64,000 nucleotides of DNA from Bordetella petrii. GTDB taxonomy: Bacteria; Pseudomonadota; Gammaproteobacteria; Burkholderiales; Burkholderiaceae_B. Every line of letters starts with the position of its first letter. Position 1 is the stretch's first letter. The position numbers and the translations under genes were made by a program. A model generated the notes under the pieces. That model made no database searches. It had not been told where the DNA came from and saw only the letters and a list, made by a program, of their open reading frames with translations. The stretch spans positions 2,914,001 through 2,978,000 of the forward strand of contig NC_010170.1 in NCBI RefSeq assembly GCF_000067205.1, in the 5' to 3' direction. Shown here one piece after another: positions 26,191-35,751 of this stretch.

Positions 26191-27390
26191 ATGAACCCGC
26201 GTCTCGATGCCCTGCATCCCTATCCCTTCACAAAACTGCGCGCGCTGCTCGAATCGGCCGGCCCCGCGCCCGACGGCCTGGCGCCCATCGATCTGTCGAT
26301 CGGCGAGCCCAAGCACGCCGCGCCCGCCTGCGTGGCGCAGGCGCTGTGCGACAAGCTCGCGGGCCTGTCCGTGTATCCGGCCACCAAGGGCGAGCCCGCG
26401 CTGCGCGCGGCCATTGCGCAGTGGCTGGCACGGCGCTACAGCATCCCCGCCCCCGATGCCGACACCCAGGTGCTGCCGGTGCTGGGCTCGCGCGAGGCGC
26501 TGTTCGCGTTCGCCCAGACCGTGGTCGACGCCAGCGCCAACCAACCCCTGGTGGTGTGCCCGAATCCGTTCTACCAGATCTACGAAGGCGCGGCGCTACT
26601 GGCCGGCGCCCAGCCCCATTACGTCAACGCCGATCCGGCCCGCAATTTCGGCTGCGACTGGCAGAGCGTGCCCGCCGGCGTCTGGCAGCGCACCCAGCTG
26701 GTGTTTGTGTGCTCGCCCGGCAACCCGGCCGGCAACGTGATGTCGCTCGACGACTGGCGGGCGCTGTTCGAGCTGTCTGACCGCCATGGCTTCGCCATTG
26801 CCTCTGACGAGTGCTATTCCGAAATCTATTTCGACGAAGGCAATGCGCCGCTCGGCGCGCTGCAGGCGGCCCGCCGCCTGGGGCGCGACGACTACAAGAA
26901 CCTGGTGGTGTTTTCCAGCCTGTCCAAGCGCTCGAACGTGCCCGGGCTGCGCTCGGGCTTCGTGGCCGGCGACGCTGCCCTGATGGCCCGCTTCCTGCTG
27001 TACCGTACGTATCATGGCAGCGCCATGAGCCCCATCGTGTCGGCGGCCAGCATTGCCGCCTGGAACGACGAAACGCACGTGCGCGAGAACCGCGCCCTGT
27101 ACCGCGAGAAATTCGCCGCGGTCGTGCCGCAATTGCAGCCGGTGCTCGATGTCGAGTACCCGCAGGCTTCGTTCTACCTGTGGGTGCCCGTGCCCGGCCC
27201 GGACACGGCATTTGCCCGCGACCTCTACGCCCGCACCGGCGTAACCGTCCTGCCCGGCAGCTTCCTGGCGCGCGAAGCGCATGGAACCAATCCCGGCCAG
27301 GGCCGCATCCGTATCGCGCTGGTGGCGCCGCTGGCGCAATGCGTCGAAGCCGCCGGCCGCATTGCCCAGTTTGCCCGCACTACGCTTTGA
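26191..27390 (+). CDS. dapC: N-succinyldiaminopimelate aminotransferase
   Basis: 399 residues, class I/II PLP aminotransferase with the PLP lysine at Lys246 (SSLSKRSNVPGLRSGF). It makes N-succinyl-LL-2,6-diaminopimelate from the keto precursor. A dapC of this type was described in Bordetella pertussis, where it is linked to dapD and dapE. Here dapC-dapD-dapE are contiguous, which makes the substrate assignment strong. The ATG at 26191 lies just after the divergent tRNA gene. Confidence 0.95.
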   Translation: MNPRLDALHPYPFTKLRALLESAGPAPDGLAPIDLSIGEPKHAAPACVAQALCDKLAGLSVYPATKGEPALRAAIAQWLARRYSIPAPDADTQVLPVLGSREALFAFAQTVVDASANQPLVVCPNPFYQIYEGAALLAGAQPHYVNADPARNFGCDWQSVPAGVWQRTQLVFVCSPGNPAGNVMSLDDWRALFELSDRHGFAIASDECYSEIYFDEGNAPLGALQAARRLGRDDYKNLVVFSSLSKRSNVPGLRSGFVAGDAALMARFLLYRTYHGSAMSPIVSAASIAAWNDETHVRENRALYREKFAAVVPQLQPVLDVEYPQASFYLWVPVPGPDTAFARDLYARTGVTVLPGSFLAREAHGTNPGQGRIRIALVAPLAQCVEAAGRIAQFARTTL

Positions 27391-27416
27391 TCAACCTTTT
27401 GAATAGCTGAGCCGTC

Positions 27417-28238
27417 ATGACTCTCGATCTGCAGACCACCATTGAAAACGCCTGGGAAAACCGGACCAACCTGTCGCCCGTCGACGCCACCGCGGAAGTG
27501 CGCGAAGCGGTCGAACAAACCATCGCCGCGCTGGACCTGGGCCGCCTGCGCGTGGCCGAGAAGACTGAGGCTGGCTGGATCGTGCACCAGTGGATCAAAA
27601 AGGCGGTGCTGCTGTCGTTCCGGCTGCAAGACAATGCCATCATGGGCCAGGCTCCCATGCAGTTCTACGACAAGGTACCCCTCAAGTTCGCCGAATACGG
27701 CGACACCGCCTTCCAGCACGGCGGCTACCGCGTGGTGCCGCCGGCCGTGGCGCGCCGCGGCGCCTTCATCGCCCGCAACGTGGTGCTGATGCCGTCGTAC
27801 GTGAACATCGGCGCCTATGTCGACGAAGGCACCATGGTCGACACCTGGGCCACCGTGGGCTCGTGCGCGCAAATCGGCAAGAACGTGCACCTGTCGGGCG
27901 GCGTGGGCATCGGCGGCGTGCTCGAGCCGCTGCAGGCCAACCCCACCATCATCGAAGACAACTGCTTCATCGGCGCGCGCTCGGAAGTCGTCGAAGGCGT
28001 GGTCGTGGAAGAAAACTCGGTGCTGGCGATGGGCGTGTTCCTGTCGCAAAGCACCAAGATCTACGATCGCGCCACCGGCAAGGTCACCTATGGCCGCGTG
28101 CCGTCGGGCTCGGTGGTGGTGCCCGGCTCGCTGCCGTCCGAAGACGGCTCGCACAGCCTGGTGTGCGCCGTGATCGTCAAGCGCGTCGACGCCCAGACCC
28201 GCGCCAAGACCAGCATCAACGACCTGCTGAGGGCCTGA
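27417..28238 (+). CDS. dapD: Tetrahydrodipicolinate N-succinyltransferase
   Basis: 273 residues, matching DapD. The left-handed beta-helix region carries hexapeptide repeats (about 105-225: GAFIARNVVLMPSYVNIGAYVDEGTMVDTW). It transfers succinyl from succinyl-CoA to tetrahydrodipicolinate, the first step of the succinylase route to lysine and peptidoglycan DAP. Its stop overlaps the dapE start (TGATG). Confidence 0.97.
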   Translation: MTLDLQTTIENAWENRTNLSPVDATAEVREAVEQTIAALDLGRLRVAEKTEAGWIVHQWIKKAVLLSFRLQDNAIMGQAPMQFYDKVPLKFAEYGDTAFQHGGYRVVPPAVARRGAFIARNVVLMPSYVNIGAYVDEGTMVDTWATVGSCAQIGKNVHLSGGVGIGGVLEPLQANPTIIEDNCFIGARSEVVEGVVVEENSVLAMGVFLSQSTKIYDRATGKVTYGRVPSGSVVVPGSLPSEDGSHSLVCAVIVKRVDAQTRAKTSINDLLRA

Positions 28239-29380
28239 TGACTGCCGACAGCGCCGTACTCGCGCTCGTGCGCGAGCTGATCGCCCGCCCTTCCGTCACG
28301 CCCGACGACGTCGACTGCCAGCTGTTGCTGGCACAGCGCCTGGAGCACGCGGGCTTCCGCTGCGAAACCATCGCGCGCGGCGACGTCACCAACCTGTGGG
28401 CCCGGCGCGGCAACGCGGGGCCACTGGTGGTGTTCGCCGGCCACACCGATGTCGTGCCTCCCGGCCCGCGCGACAAATGGGACAGCGATCCGTTCGTGCC
28501 CACTGAACGCGACGGCTACCTGTATGGCCGCGGCGCGGCCGACATGAAAAGCTCGATCGCCGCGTTCGTGGTGGCGGCCGAGGAATTCACGGCGGCCCAT
28601 CCTGGCCACGACGGCTCGATCGCCCTGCTGCTCACTTCCGACGAAGAAGGCCCGGCGGTCGATGGCACGGTCATCGTCTGCGATGAACTGCGCGCGCGCG
28701 GCGAGCAGCCCGACTACTGCATCGTGGGCGAGCCGACGTCCGGCGACGTACTGGGCGATACCTGCAAGAACGGCCGACGCGGCTCGCTGTCGGGCCGCCT
28801 TACCGTCAAGGGAATCCAGGGCCACGTCGCTTATCCGCACCTGGCGCGCAACCCGGTGCACCAACTGGCGCCCGCCCTGGCCGAAATGGCGGCCACCGAA
28901 TGGGATCGCGGCAACGAGTACTTCCCGCCCACCACTTTCCAGGTGTCCAACCTGCGGGCCGGCACGGGCGCCACCAATGTGGTGCCGGGCGAAGCCGTGG
29001 TGCTGTTCAACTTCCGTTTCTCTACGGCCAGCACGCCCGAAGGCCTCAAGCAGCGCGTGCATGCGCTGCTCGACAAGCACGGCCTGGAATACGAGCTGGA
29101 CTGGGAACTGGGCGGCGAGCCCTTCCTGACCCCGCGCGGCCCGCTGACCGATGCGCTGGTCGCTGCCATCCGCGCCGAAACCGGAGTGGCGGCCGAGCTG
29201 TCGACCACCGGCGGCACTTCCGACGGCCGCTTCATCGCCAAGATCTGCCCGCAGGTCATCGAGTTCGGCCCATGCAACGCCACCATCCACAAGGTGAACG
29301 AGCGCATCGAGCTGGCGTCGCTGGAGCCCCTGAAGAACATTTACCGGCGCACGCTGGAAAACCTGCTGCTGCCGCGCTGA
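28238..29380 (+). CDS. dapE: Succinyl-diaminopimelate desuccinylase
   Basis: 380 residues, a di-zinc M20 peptidase-family enzyme. Metal ligands include His69 (FAGHTDVVPPGP) and Asp102 (GAADMKS), with the catalytic glutamates in TSDEEGPAVDGT (about 136-137). It removes succinate to give LL-DAP. The ATG overlaps the dapD stop, so translation is coupled. Confidence 0.97.
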   Translation: MTADSAVLALVRELIARPSVTPDDVDCQLLLAQRLEHAGFRCETIARGDVTNLWARRGNAGPLVVFAGHTDVVPPGPRDKWDSDPFVPTERDGYLYGRGAADMKSSIAAFVVAAEEFTAAHPGHDGSIALLLTSDEEGPAVDGTVIVCDELRARGEQPDYCIVGEPTSGDVLGDTCKNGRRGSLSGRLTVKGIQGHVAYPHLARNPVHQLAPALAEMAATEWDRGNEYFPPTTFQVSNLRAGTGATNVVPGEAVVLFNFRFSTASTPEGLKQRVHALLDKHGLEYELDWELGGEPFLTPRGPLTDALVAAIRAETGVAAELSTTGGTSDGRFIAKICPQVIEFGPCNATIHKVNERIELASLEPLKNIYRRTLENLLLPR

Positions 29381-29387
29381 CCCTGCC

Positions 29388-30278
29388 ATGCCTACATCTT
29401 CCCGCCCCGAACTGCAGACGCTGCGCGACCTGATCCGCTATGGCGTGTCGCGCCTGCGCGAGTCCGGCGTCGCGCTGGGCCACGGCAGCGACAACGCCTG
29501 GGACGAGGCCGTGTACCTGGTGCTGCACACGCTCCACCTGCCGCTGAACACGCTCGACCCCTTCCTGGATGCCCGCGTCCTGCCCGACGAGCGCGCGCGC
29601 GTGCTCGACCTGCTGGACCGGCGCGTGGCCGAGCGGCAGCCTGCCGCCTACCTGACCCGCGAAGCGTGGCTGTGCGGCCATCGCTTCTACGTCGATGAGC
29701 GCGTCATCGTGCCGCGCTCGCCCATCGCCGAACTGCTCGACCAGGGCCTGGCGCCCTGGGTCGAGCCCGAATCGGTGCGGGCGGTGCTGGACATGTGCAC
29801 GGGCTCGGGCTGCCTCGCCATCCTGGCAGCCCTGGCATTTTCCGATGCCCGGGTGGATGCGGTCGATGTATCGCCCGATGCGCTGGAGGTGGCGCGGCGC
29901 AACGTGGCCGACTACGGCCTGCAGGACCGGCTGACGCTGCACCGCAGCGACCTGTTCGACCAACTGCCGGCGGCCGCCTACGATGTCATCGTCTGCAATC
30001 CCCCCTACGTGAACAGCGCCTCGATGGCCGCCCTGCCCGACGAATACCGCCACGAGCCCGCCCTGGCGCTGGCCGGCGGCGCCGACGGCATGGACCTGGT
30101 GCGACGCATCCTGGCAGCCGCGCCCCGCTACCTGGCGCCCCAGGGCGTGCTGGTGCTGGAAATCGGCCATGAGCGCCCACACTTCGAGGCGGCCTTCCCG
30201 CAATTGCAGCCCGTGTGGCTGGACACCGAGGCCGCCAGCGACCAGATCCTGCTGCTGGCCCGCGAGCAATTGGCCTAG
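29388..30278 (+). CDS. prmB: PrmB, ribosomal protein L3 glutamine methyltransferase
   Basis: 296 residues. SAM-binding motif DMCTGSGCLAI and the catalytic NPPY at 204-207, followed by EYRHEPALALAGGADGMD, place it in the HemK/PrmB glutamine N5-methyltransferase group. The long helical N-terminus and linkage to dapE fit PrmB (target: L3) rather than PrmC (release factors). It begins seven bases after dapE. Confidence 0.92.
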   Translation: MPTSSRPELQTLRDLIRYGVSRLRESGVALGHGSDNAWDEAVYLVLHTLHLPLNTLDPFLDARVLPDERARVLDLLDRRVAERQPAAYLTREAWLCGHRFYVDERVIVPRSPIAELLDQGLAPWVEPESVRAVLDMCTGSGCLAILAALAFSDARVDAVDVSPDALEVARRNVADYGLQDRLTLHRSDLFDQLPAAAYDVIVCNPPYVNSASMAALPDEYRHEPALALAGGADGMDLVRRILAAAPRYLAPQGVLVLEIGHERPHFEAAFPQLQPVWLDTEAASDQILLLAREQLA

Positions 30279-30336
30279 AGCCGGTTCCGCCCCCGCTTTT
30301 TTTCAGTACCTACAGGCTTCTGGACCTTACCTTTCC

Positions 30337-32262
<1,926 letters not shown>

Positions 32263-32266
32263 ATTC

Positions 32267-33169
32267 CTATTCCCCGAACACCTCGACAATGTTCTGGCGC
32301 AGCCACTGGTTGGCGGCCTCGCGGTGATTGCGGGCATGCCAGAACACATTGATTACCGACTCGGGAATCTTCACCGGGCAGGCCGCGGCCACCAGGCCGA
32401 ACGGCTCGCACACACAATCGGCGAACCGCAGCGGCACCACGGCGATCATGTCGGTGCTTTGCAGCACCGGCCCCACGGCCATGAAATGCGGGACCGTCAG
32501 CCGTATGCGGCGGGCCACCGCGGCGCGCTGCATGATCTCGTCCACCACGCCGTGACCCGTGCCTTCGGCCAGAATGGCCACGTGCTCGGCCGCGCGGAAC
32601 TGGCGCAGCGACACGGCGCCGCCCGCCAGCGGATGTCCGCGCCGGAACAGGCATACGTAGGGCTGGCGGAACAGGCGGCGCTGGAAGAAGCCGCTCTTGA
32701 GCGCAGGCAGAAAGCCCATGGCCAGGTCGATGCGGCCGCGCTCCATTTCATCTTTCACGTCCAGTGAGGTGGTGCGGGCCGTGCGGATGGTGACGCCAGG
32801 GGCCAGTTGGCCCAGGCGGCGCATCAGGCGCGGCAGAAAATAGGTCTCGCCCACATCGCTGACACCGATGACAAAAGCGCGCCGGCTACTGGCCGGATCG
32901 AAGGCGGCGCGCGCATTGAGCGTATCGCGAATGGCGTCGAGCGCCCCTGCGAGCGGCTCGGCCAGAGCGTCGGCATAAGGCGTGGGCACCATGCCGCGCG
33001 ACGTGCGCAGGAACAGTTCGTCGCCCAGCAGGCGGCGCAGCCGGTTCAGCGCGTTGCTGACGCCGGGCTGCGATACGCCCAGGCTGGCCGCGGCGCCCGA
33101 CACACTGCCTTGCTTGAGCAATTCGTCGAACACGACCAGCAGGTTCAAGTCGACGTCTTTCAGGTTCAT
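32267..33169 (-). CDS. LysR-family regulator of the Rieske oxygenase genes
   Basis: 300 residues. The N-terminal helix-turn-helix (SVSGAAASLGVSQPGVSNALNRLRRLLGDELFLR) and a co-inducer domain place it in the LysR family, close to the NahR/NodD type that senses aromatic acids. It is divergent from the oxygenase genes across 169 bases, the usual layout for an activator of the neighbouring operon. It converges with the ABC-F gene with four bases between. Confidence 0.92.
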   Translation of the reverse strand: MNLKDVDLNLLVVFDELLKQGSVSGAAASLGVSQPGVSNALNRLRRLLGDELFLRTSRGMVPTPYADALAEPLAGALDAIRDTLNARAAFDPASSRRAFVIGVSDVGETYFLPRLMRRLGQLAPGVTIRTARTTSLDVKDEMERGRIDLAMGFLPALKSGFFQRRLFRQPYVCLFRRGHPLAGGAVSLRQFRAAEHVAILAEGTGHGVVDEIMQRAAVARRIRLTVPHFMAVGPVLQSTDMIAVVPLRFADCVCEPFGLVAAACPVKIPESVINVFWHARNHREAANQWLRQNIVEVFGE

Positions 33170-33285
33170 GCATGTCTCCCACTATTATTGATTATGGTGA
33201 TTTTGCTTATTCAGCGAATTCTATTTATTAATTTGCCGGTGCGCACGATCATGGCCGCATAACACCACAAATGGAGAGAGACGCC
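33170..33285. promoter_or_regulatory. Divergent LysR/oxygenase control region
   Basis: This gap is AT-rich (about 33183-33236) inside GC-rich DNA. It holds the inverted repeat ATTC-AGC-GAAT (33209-33219), a possible LysR contact of T-N11-A type. No clean -35/-10 pair can be assigned, as expected for an activator-dependent promoter. Confidence 0.35.
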
Positions 33286-33342
33286 ATGCCTGCCCAAGCC
33301 GTGCCGCCCGCCGCCCTGCCCTGTAGCCGGAGCGCCCGATGA
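33286..33342 (+). CDS. 18-codon leader ORF overlapping the oxygenase start
   Basis: ATG at 33286, preceded by GGAGAG, opens an 18-codon frame MPAQAVPPAALPCSRSAR that ends in TGA at 33340-33342. That stop overlaps the oxygenase start as ATGA. An in-frame ATG at 33271 would extend it by five codons. The layout would couple translation of the oxygenase to this leader. There is no homology to support it as a functional peptide. Confidence 0.4.
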   Translation: MPAQAVPPAALPCSRSAR

Positions 33343-34598
33343 GCCCCGTCACGCCGCCCGAGGCCCGCATCGCCTGGCCGGACAACGGCTCCAGCCGGAT
33401 TCCGTTCGGCGTGTACACCGATGCGTCGCTGCACGCACGCGAAATGCAGCGTTTTTTCTACCAGGGGCACTGGAACTATGTGGGCCTAGAGGCCGAGATT
33501 CCGCGGCCCGGTGATTTCAAGCGCACCTCCATTGGCGAACGGTCGGTGATTCTGGTGCGCGACGCCGATGGCGCGGTGCGCGTGCTGGAGAACCTGTGCG
33601 CTCACCGGGGCGTGCAATTCTGCCGCGAGCGGGCCGGGCATCGCAGCGAATTCGTGTGCCCCTACCATCAATGGAACTATGACCTGCAAGGCCGCCTGAT
33701 CGGCGTGCCGCTACGACGCGGCGTCAAGCAGGACGGGCGCGTCAACGGCGGCATGCCGCCGGATTTCGACCCGGCCGAACACGGCCTGAACCAGCTGGCG
33801 GTGGCCTGCCGGCATGGTGTGGTGTTTGCGTCGTTCGACCACCAGGTCGAGCCGCTGGAGGATTTCCTGGGCGCCGACATCCTGCATTACTTCGACCGCG
33901 TGTTCGACGGGCGCGAGCTGGTGGTGCACGGCTACAGCCGCCAGCGCATCGCCGGCAACTGGAAGCTGATGCAGGAGAACATCAAAGACCCCTACCATCC
34001 CGGCCTGCTGCACACCTGGTTCGTCACGTTCGGCCTGTGGCGCGCCGACAACCGCTCGCAATTGAAAATGGACCCGCACTTTCGACACGCCGCGATGATT
34101 TCCACGCGCGGCCAGGGCGGCATGAAAGGGGCGGTAACGCAAGGCGTGGCCAGCTTCAAAGAACAAATGCAGCTCAACGACGACCGCTTTCTGGATATCG
34201 TGCCCGAGCCCTGGTGGAATGGCCCCACGGCGGTGCTGATGACGCTGTTTCCCAGCCTGATCATCCAGCAGCAGGTGAATTCGCTATCGACGCGCCACAT
34301 CCAGCCGGTGGGGCACGACGCCTTCGATTTCGTCTGGACCCATTTCGGCTTTGCCGACGACACACCCGAAATGACGCGCCGCCGATTGCGCCAGGCCAAT
34401 CTGTTCGGGCCGGCCGGCTTCGTGTCGGCCGACGACGGCGAAGTCATCGAACTGTCGCAGGCGGGGTTCAAACAGAAGCCGCAGCACCGCGCGCTGGCCG
34501 AACTGGGCGGGCGCACGGTGGAAAACACCGAACACATGGTGACCGAGACGCTGATACGCGGCATGTACGCGTACTGGCGGCGCGTCATGGAGGCCTGA
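33339..34598 (+). CDS. Rieske ring-hydroxylating oxygenase, large subunit
   Basis: 419 residues. The Rieske [2Fe-2S] site is Cys87, His89, Cys107 and His110 (CAHRG, CPYHQW). The mononuclear iron site has ENIKDPYHPGLLH, giving Asp217, His220 and His225. This arrangement is that of bacterial aromatic-ring oxygenases; the sequence resembles the salicylate 5-hydroxylase/anthranilate dioxygenase group acting on aromatic carboxylates. It forms a hexamer with the small subunit encoded next. The substrate is not provable from sequence. Confidence 0.93.
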   Translation: MSPVTPPEARIAWPDNGSSRIPFGVYTDASLHAREMQRFFYQGHWNYVGLEAEIPRPGDFKRTSIGERSVILVRDADGAVRVLENLCAHRGVQFCRERAGHRSEFVCPYHQWNYDLQGRLIGVPLRRGVKQDGRVNGGMPPDFDPAEHGLNQLAVACRHGVVFASFDHQVEPLEDFLGADILHYFDRVFDGRELVVHGYSRQRIAGNWKLMQENIKDPYHPGLLHTWFVTFGLWRADNRSQLKMDPHFRHAAMISTRGQGGMKGAVTQGVASFKEQMQLNDDRFLDIVPEPWWNGPTAVLMTLFPSLIIQQQVNSLSTRHIQPVGHDAFDFVWTHFGFADDTPEMTRRRLRQANLFGPAGFVSADDGEVIELSQAGFKQKPQHRALAELGGRTVENTEHMVTETLIRGMYAYWRRVMEA

Positions 34599-34602
34599 AG
34601 GC

Positions 34603-35076
34603 ATGGTGGATTTTCAGACTTACCAGGCGCTATTGCGCCTTTACACCGACTACGCGGCCGCGCTGGACGCCGGGCAATGGCAGCAATGGCCCGGGTTCTT
34701 CACCGACGAGTGCGTCTACCGCATCGTGCCGCGCGAAAACCACGAGCGCGGCTTTCCCCTGGCCACCCTGGCATTTGAAAGCAAGGCGATGCTGCTCGAC
34801 CGGGTGTACGCCATCAGCGAGACCATTTTCCACGACCCGTACTACCAGCGCCATGTGATCGGCGCCCCCAGAATCCTGTCGGCCGACAATGAGCACATCG
34901 AAGCCGAGGCCAGCTACGCAGTGTTTCGCACCAAGCCCAGCCAACCCACCACGGTGTTCAATGTGGGGCGCTATCTGGACATCATCCGGCGCACGCCGCA
35001 GGGCCTGAAATTCGCGTCGCGGCAATGCATCTTCGACAGCGAACTGATCCCCAACTCATTGATTTATCCGCTCTAG
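34603..35076 (+). CDS. Rieske oxygenase, small subunit
   Basis: 157 residues, SnoaL/NTF2-like fold typical of ring-hydroxylating beta subunits (LRLYTDYAAALDAGQWQQWPGFFTDECVYRIV). It has a structural role and can shape specificity. It starts four bases after the large-subunit stop. Confidence 0.92.
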   Translation: MVDFQTYQALLRLYTDYAAALDAGQWQQWPGFFTDECVYRIVPRENHERGFPLATLAFESKAMLLDRVYAISETIFHDPYYQRHVIGAPRILSADNEHIEAEASYAVFRTKPSQPTTVFNVGRYLDIIRRTPQGLKFASRQCIFDSELIPNSLIYPL

Positions 35077-35085
35077 GAGCCGCCC

Positions 35086-35424
35086 ATGCCGGACGCGACC
35101 GCCCTGCCCACCGCCACCGCCTGTTGGACCGAAGCCGTACCGCACAGCGAACTGGCCCCCGACGATGTTACGCCCTGCGAAACCGCGGGCCGCGAGCTTG
35201 CCCTGTATGCCGTGGGCGATGCCGTTTACGCCACCGACAACCTCTGTACCCACGGCCTGGCGCGCCTGTGCGACGGGTTTCTGGAAGGCCATGAAATCGA
35301 ATGCCCGCTGCATCAGGGGCGTTTCGACGTGCGCACCGGCAAGGCTCTGTGCGCGCCGCTGAAGCAGGATATACGCAGCTACCCGGTGAAGATCGAGAAC
35401 GGCATGGTCTACGTGCTGCTGTAG
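35086..35424 (+). CDS. Rieske-type ferredoxin for the oxygenase
   Basis: 112 residues. Cluster ligands Cys54 and His56 (LCTHGLARL) and Cys73 and His76 (CPLHQGRFD). It carries electrons from a reductase to the oxygenase. The N-terminal 15 residues are an extension before the domain. AGGAG lies nine bases before the ATG. No ferredoxin reductase gene is present in the cluster or elsewhere in the window. Confidence 0.93.
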   Translation: MPDATALPTATACWTEAVPHSELAPDDVTPCETAGRELALYAVGDAVYATDNLCTHGLARLCDGFLEGHEIECPLHQGRFDVRTGKALCAPLKQDIRSYPVKIENGMVYVLL

Positions 35425-35436
35425 ACCTGCCGCGCT

Positions 35437-35751
35437 TCAGGAATAAGGGCGTTCGCGCTGCTGGCGCTGGTGATCGACCACCGTGTCGATGATGGCACGC
35501 AGAATCGTGGCCGCCAGGTCGGGGGGCACGCCGGCGTCGATGGCCAGGTGGCGGATGCGCTCGAGCTGCTGCGCGGCCCGTTCGGGGTCGGCCGGGTCCA
35601 GGCCGCTTGCCTGCTTCAATTCGCCGATCATGTCGGTGCAACGAAAGCGCACGCCGAGCAGCAGCATGATCTGCTGGTCGATTTCGTCGATTTCGGCGCG
35701 CAGCGCAGCCAGTTCGGATTGAGTTGCATCGCCAGCGCTCATGATGGTCAT
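35437..35751 (-). CDS. Chorismate mutase type II (AroQ fold)
   Basis: 104 residues, an all-helical AroQ domain: LAALRAEIDEIDQQIMLLL, then FRCTDMIGELK, with the active-site arginine and lysine in place. It would convert chorismate to prephenate. PchB-type isochorismate-pyruvate lyases share this fold, so that activity is an alternative; no siderophore gene is nearby. The ATG at 35751 overlaps the uvrD stop (ATGA); a second ATG at 35742 is possible. It is the last gene of a desaturase-uvrD operon. Confidence 0.85.
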   Translation of the reverse strand: MTIMSAGDATQSELAALRAEIDEIDQQIMLLLGVRFRCTDMIGELKQASGLDPADPERAAQQLERIRHLAIDAGVPPDLAATILRAIIDTVVDHQRQQRERPYS

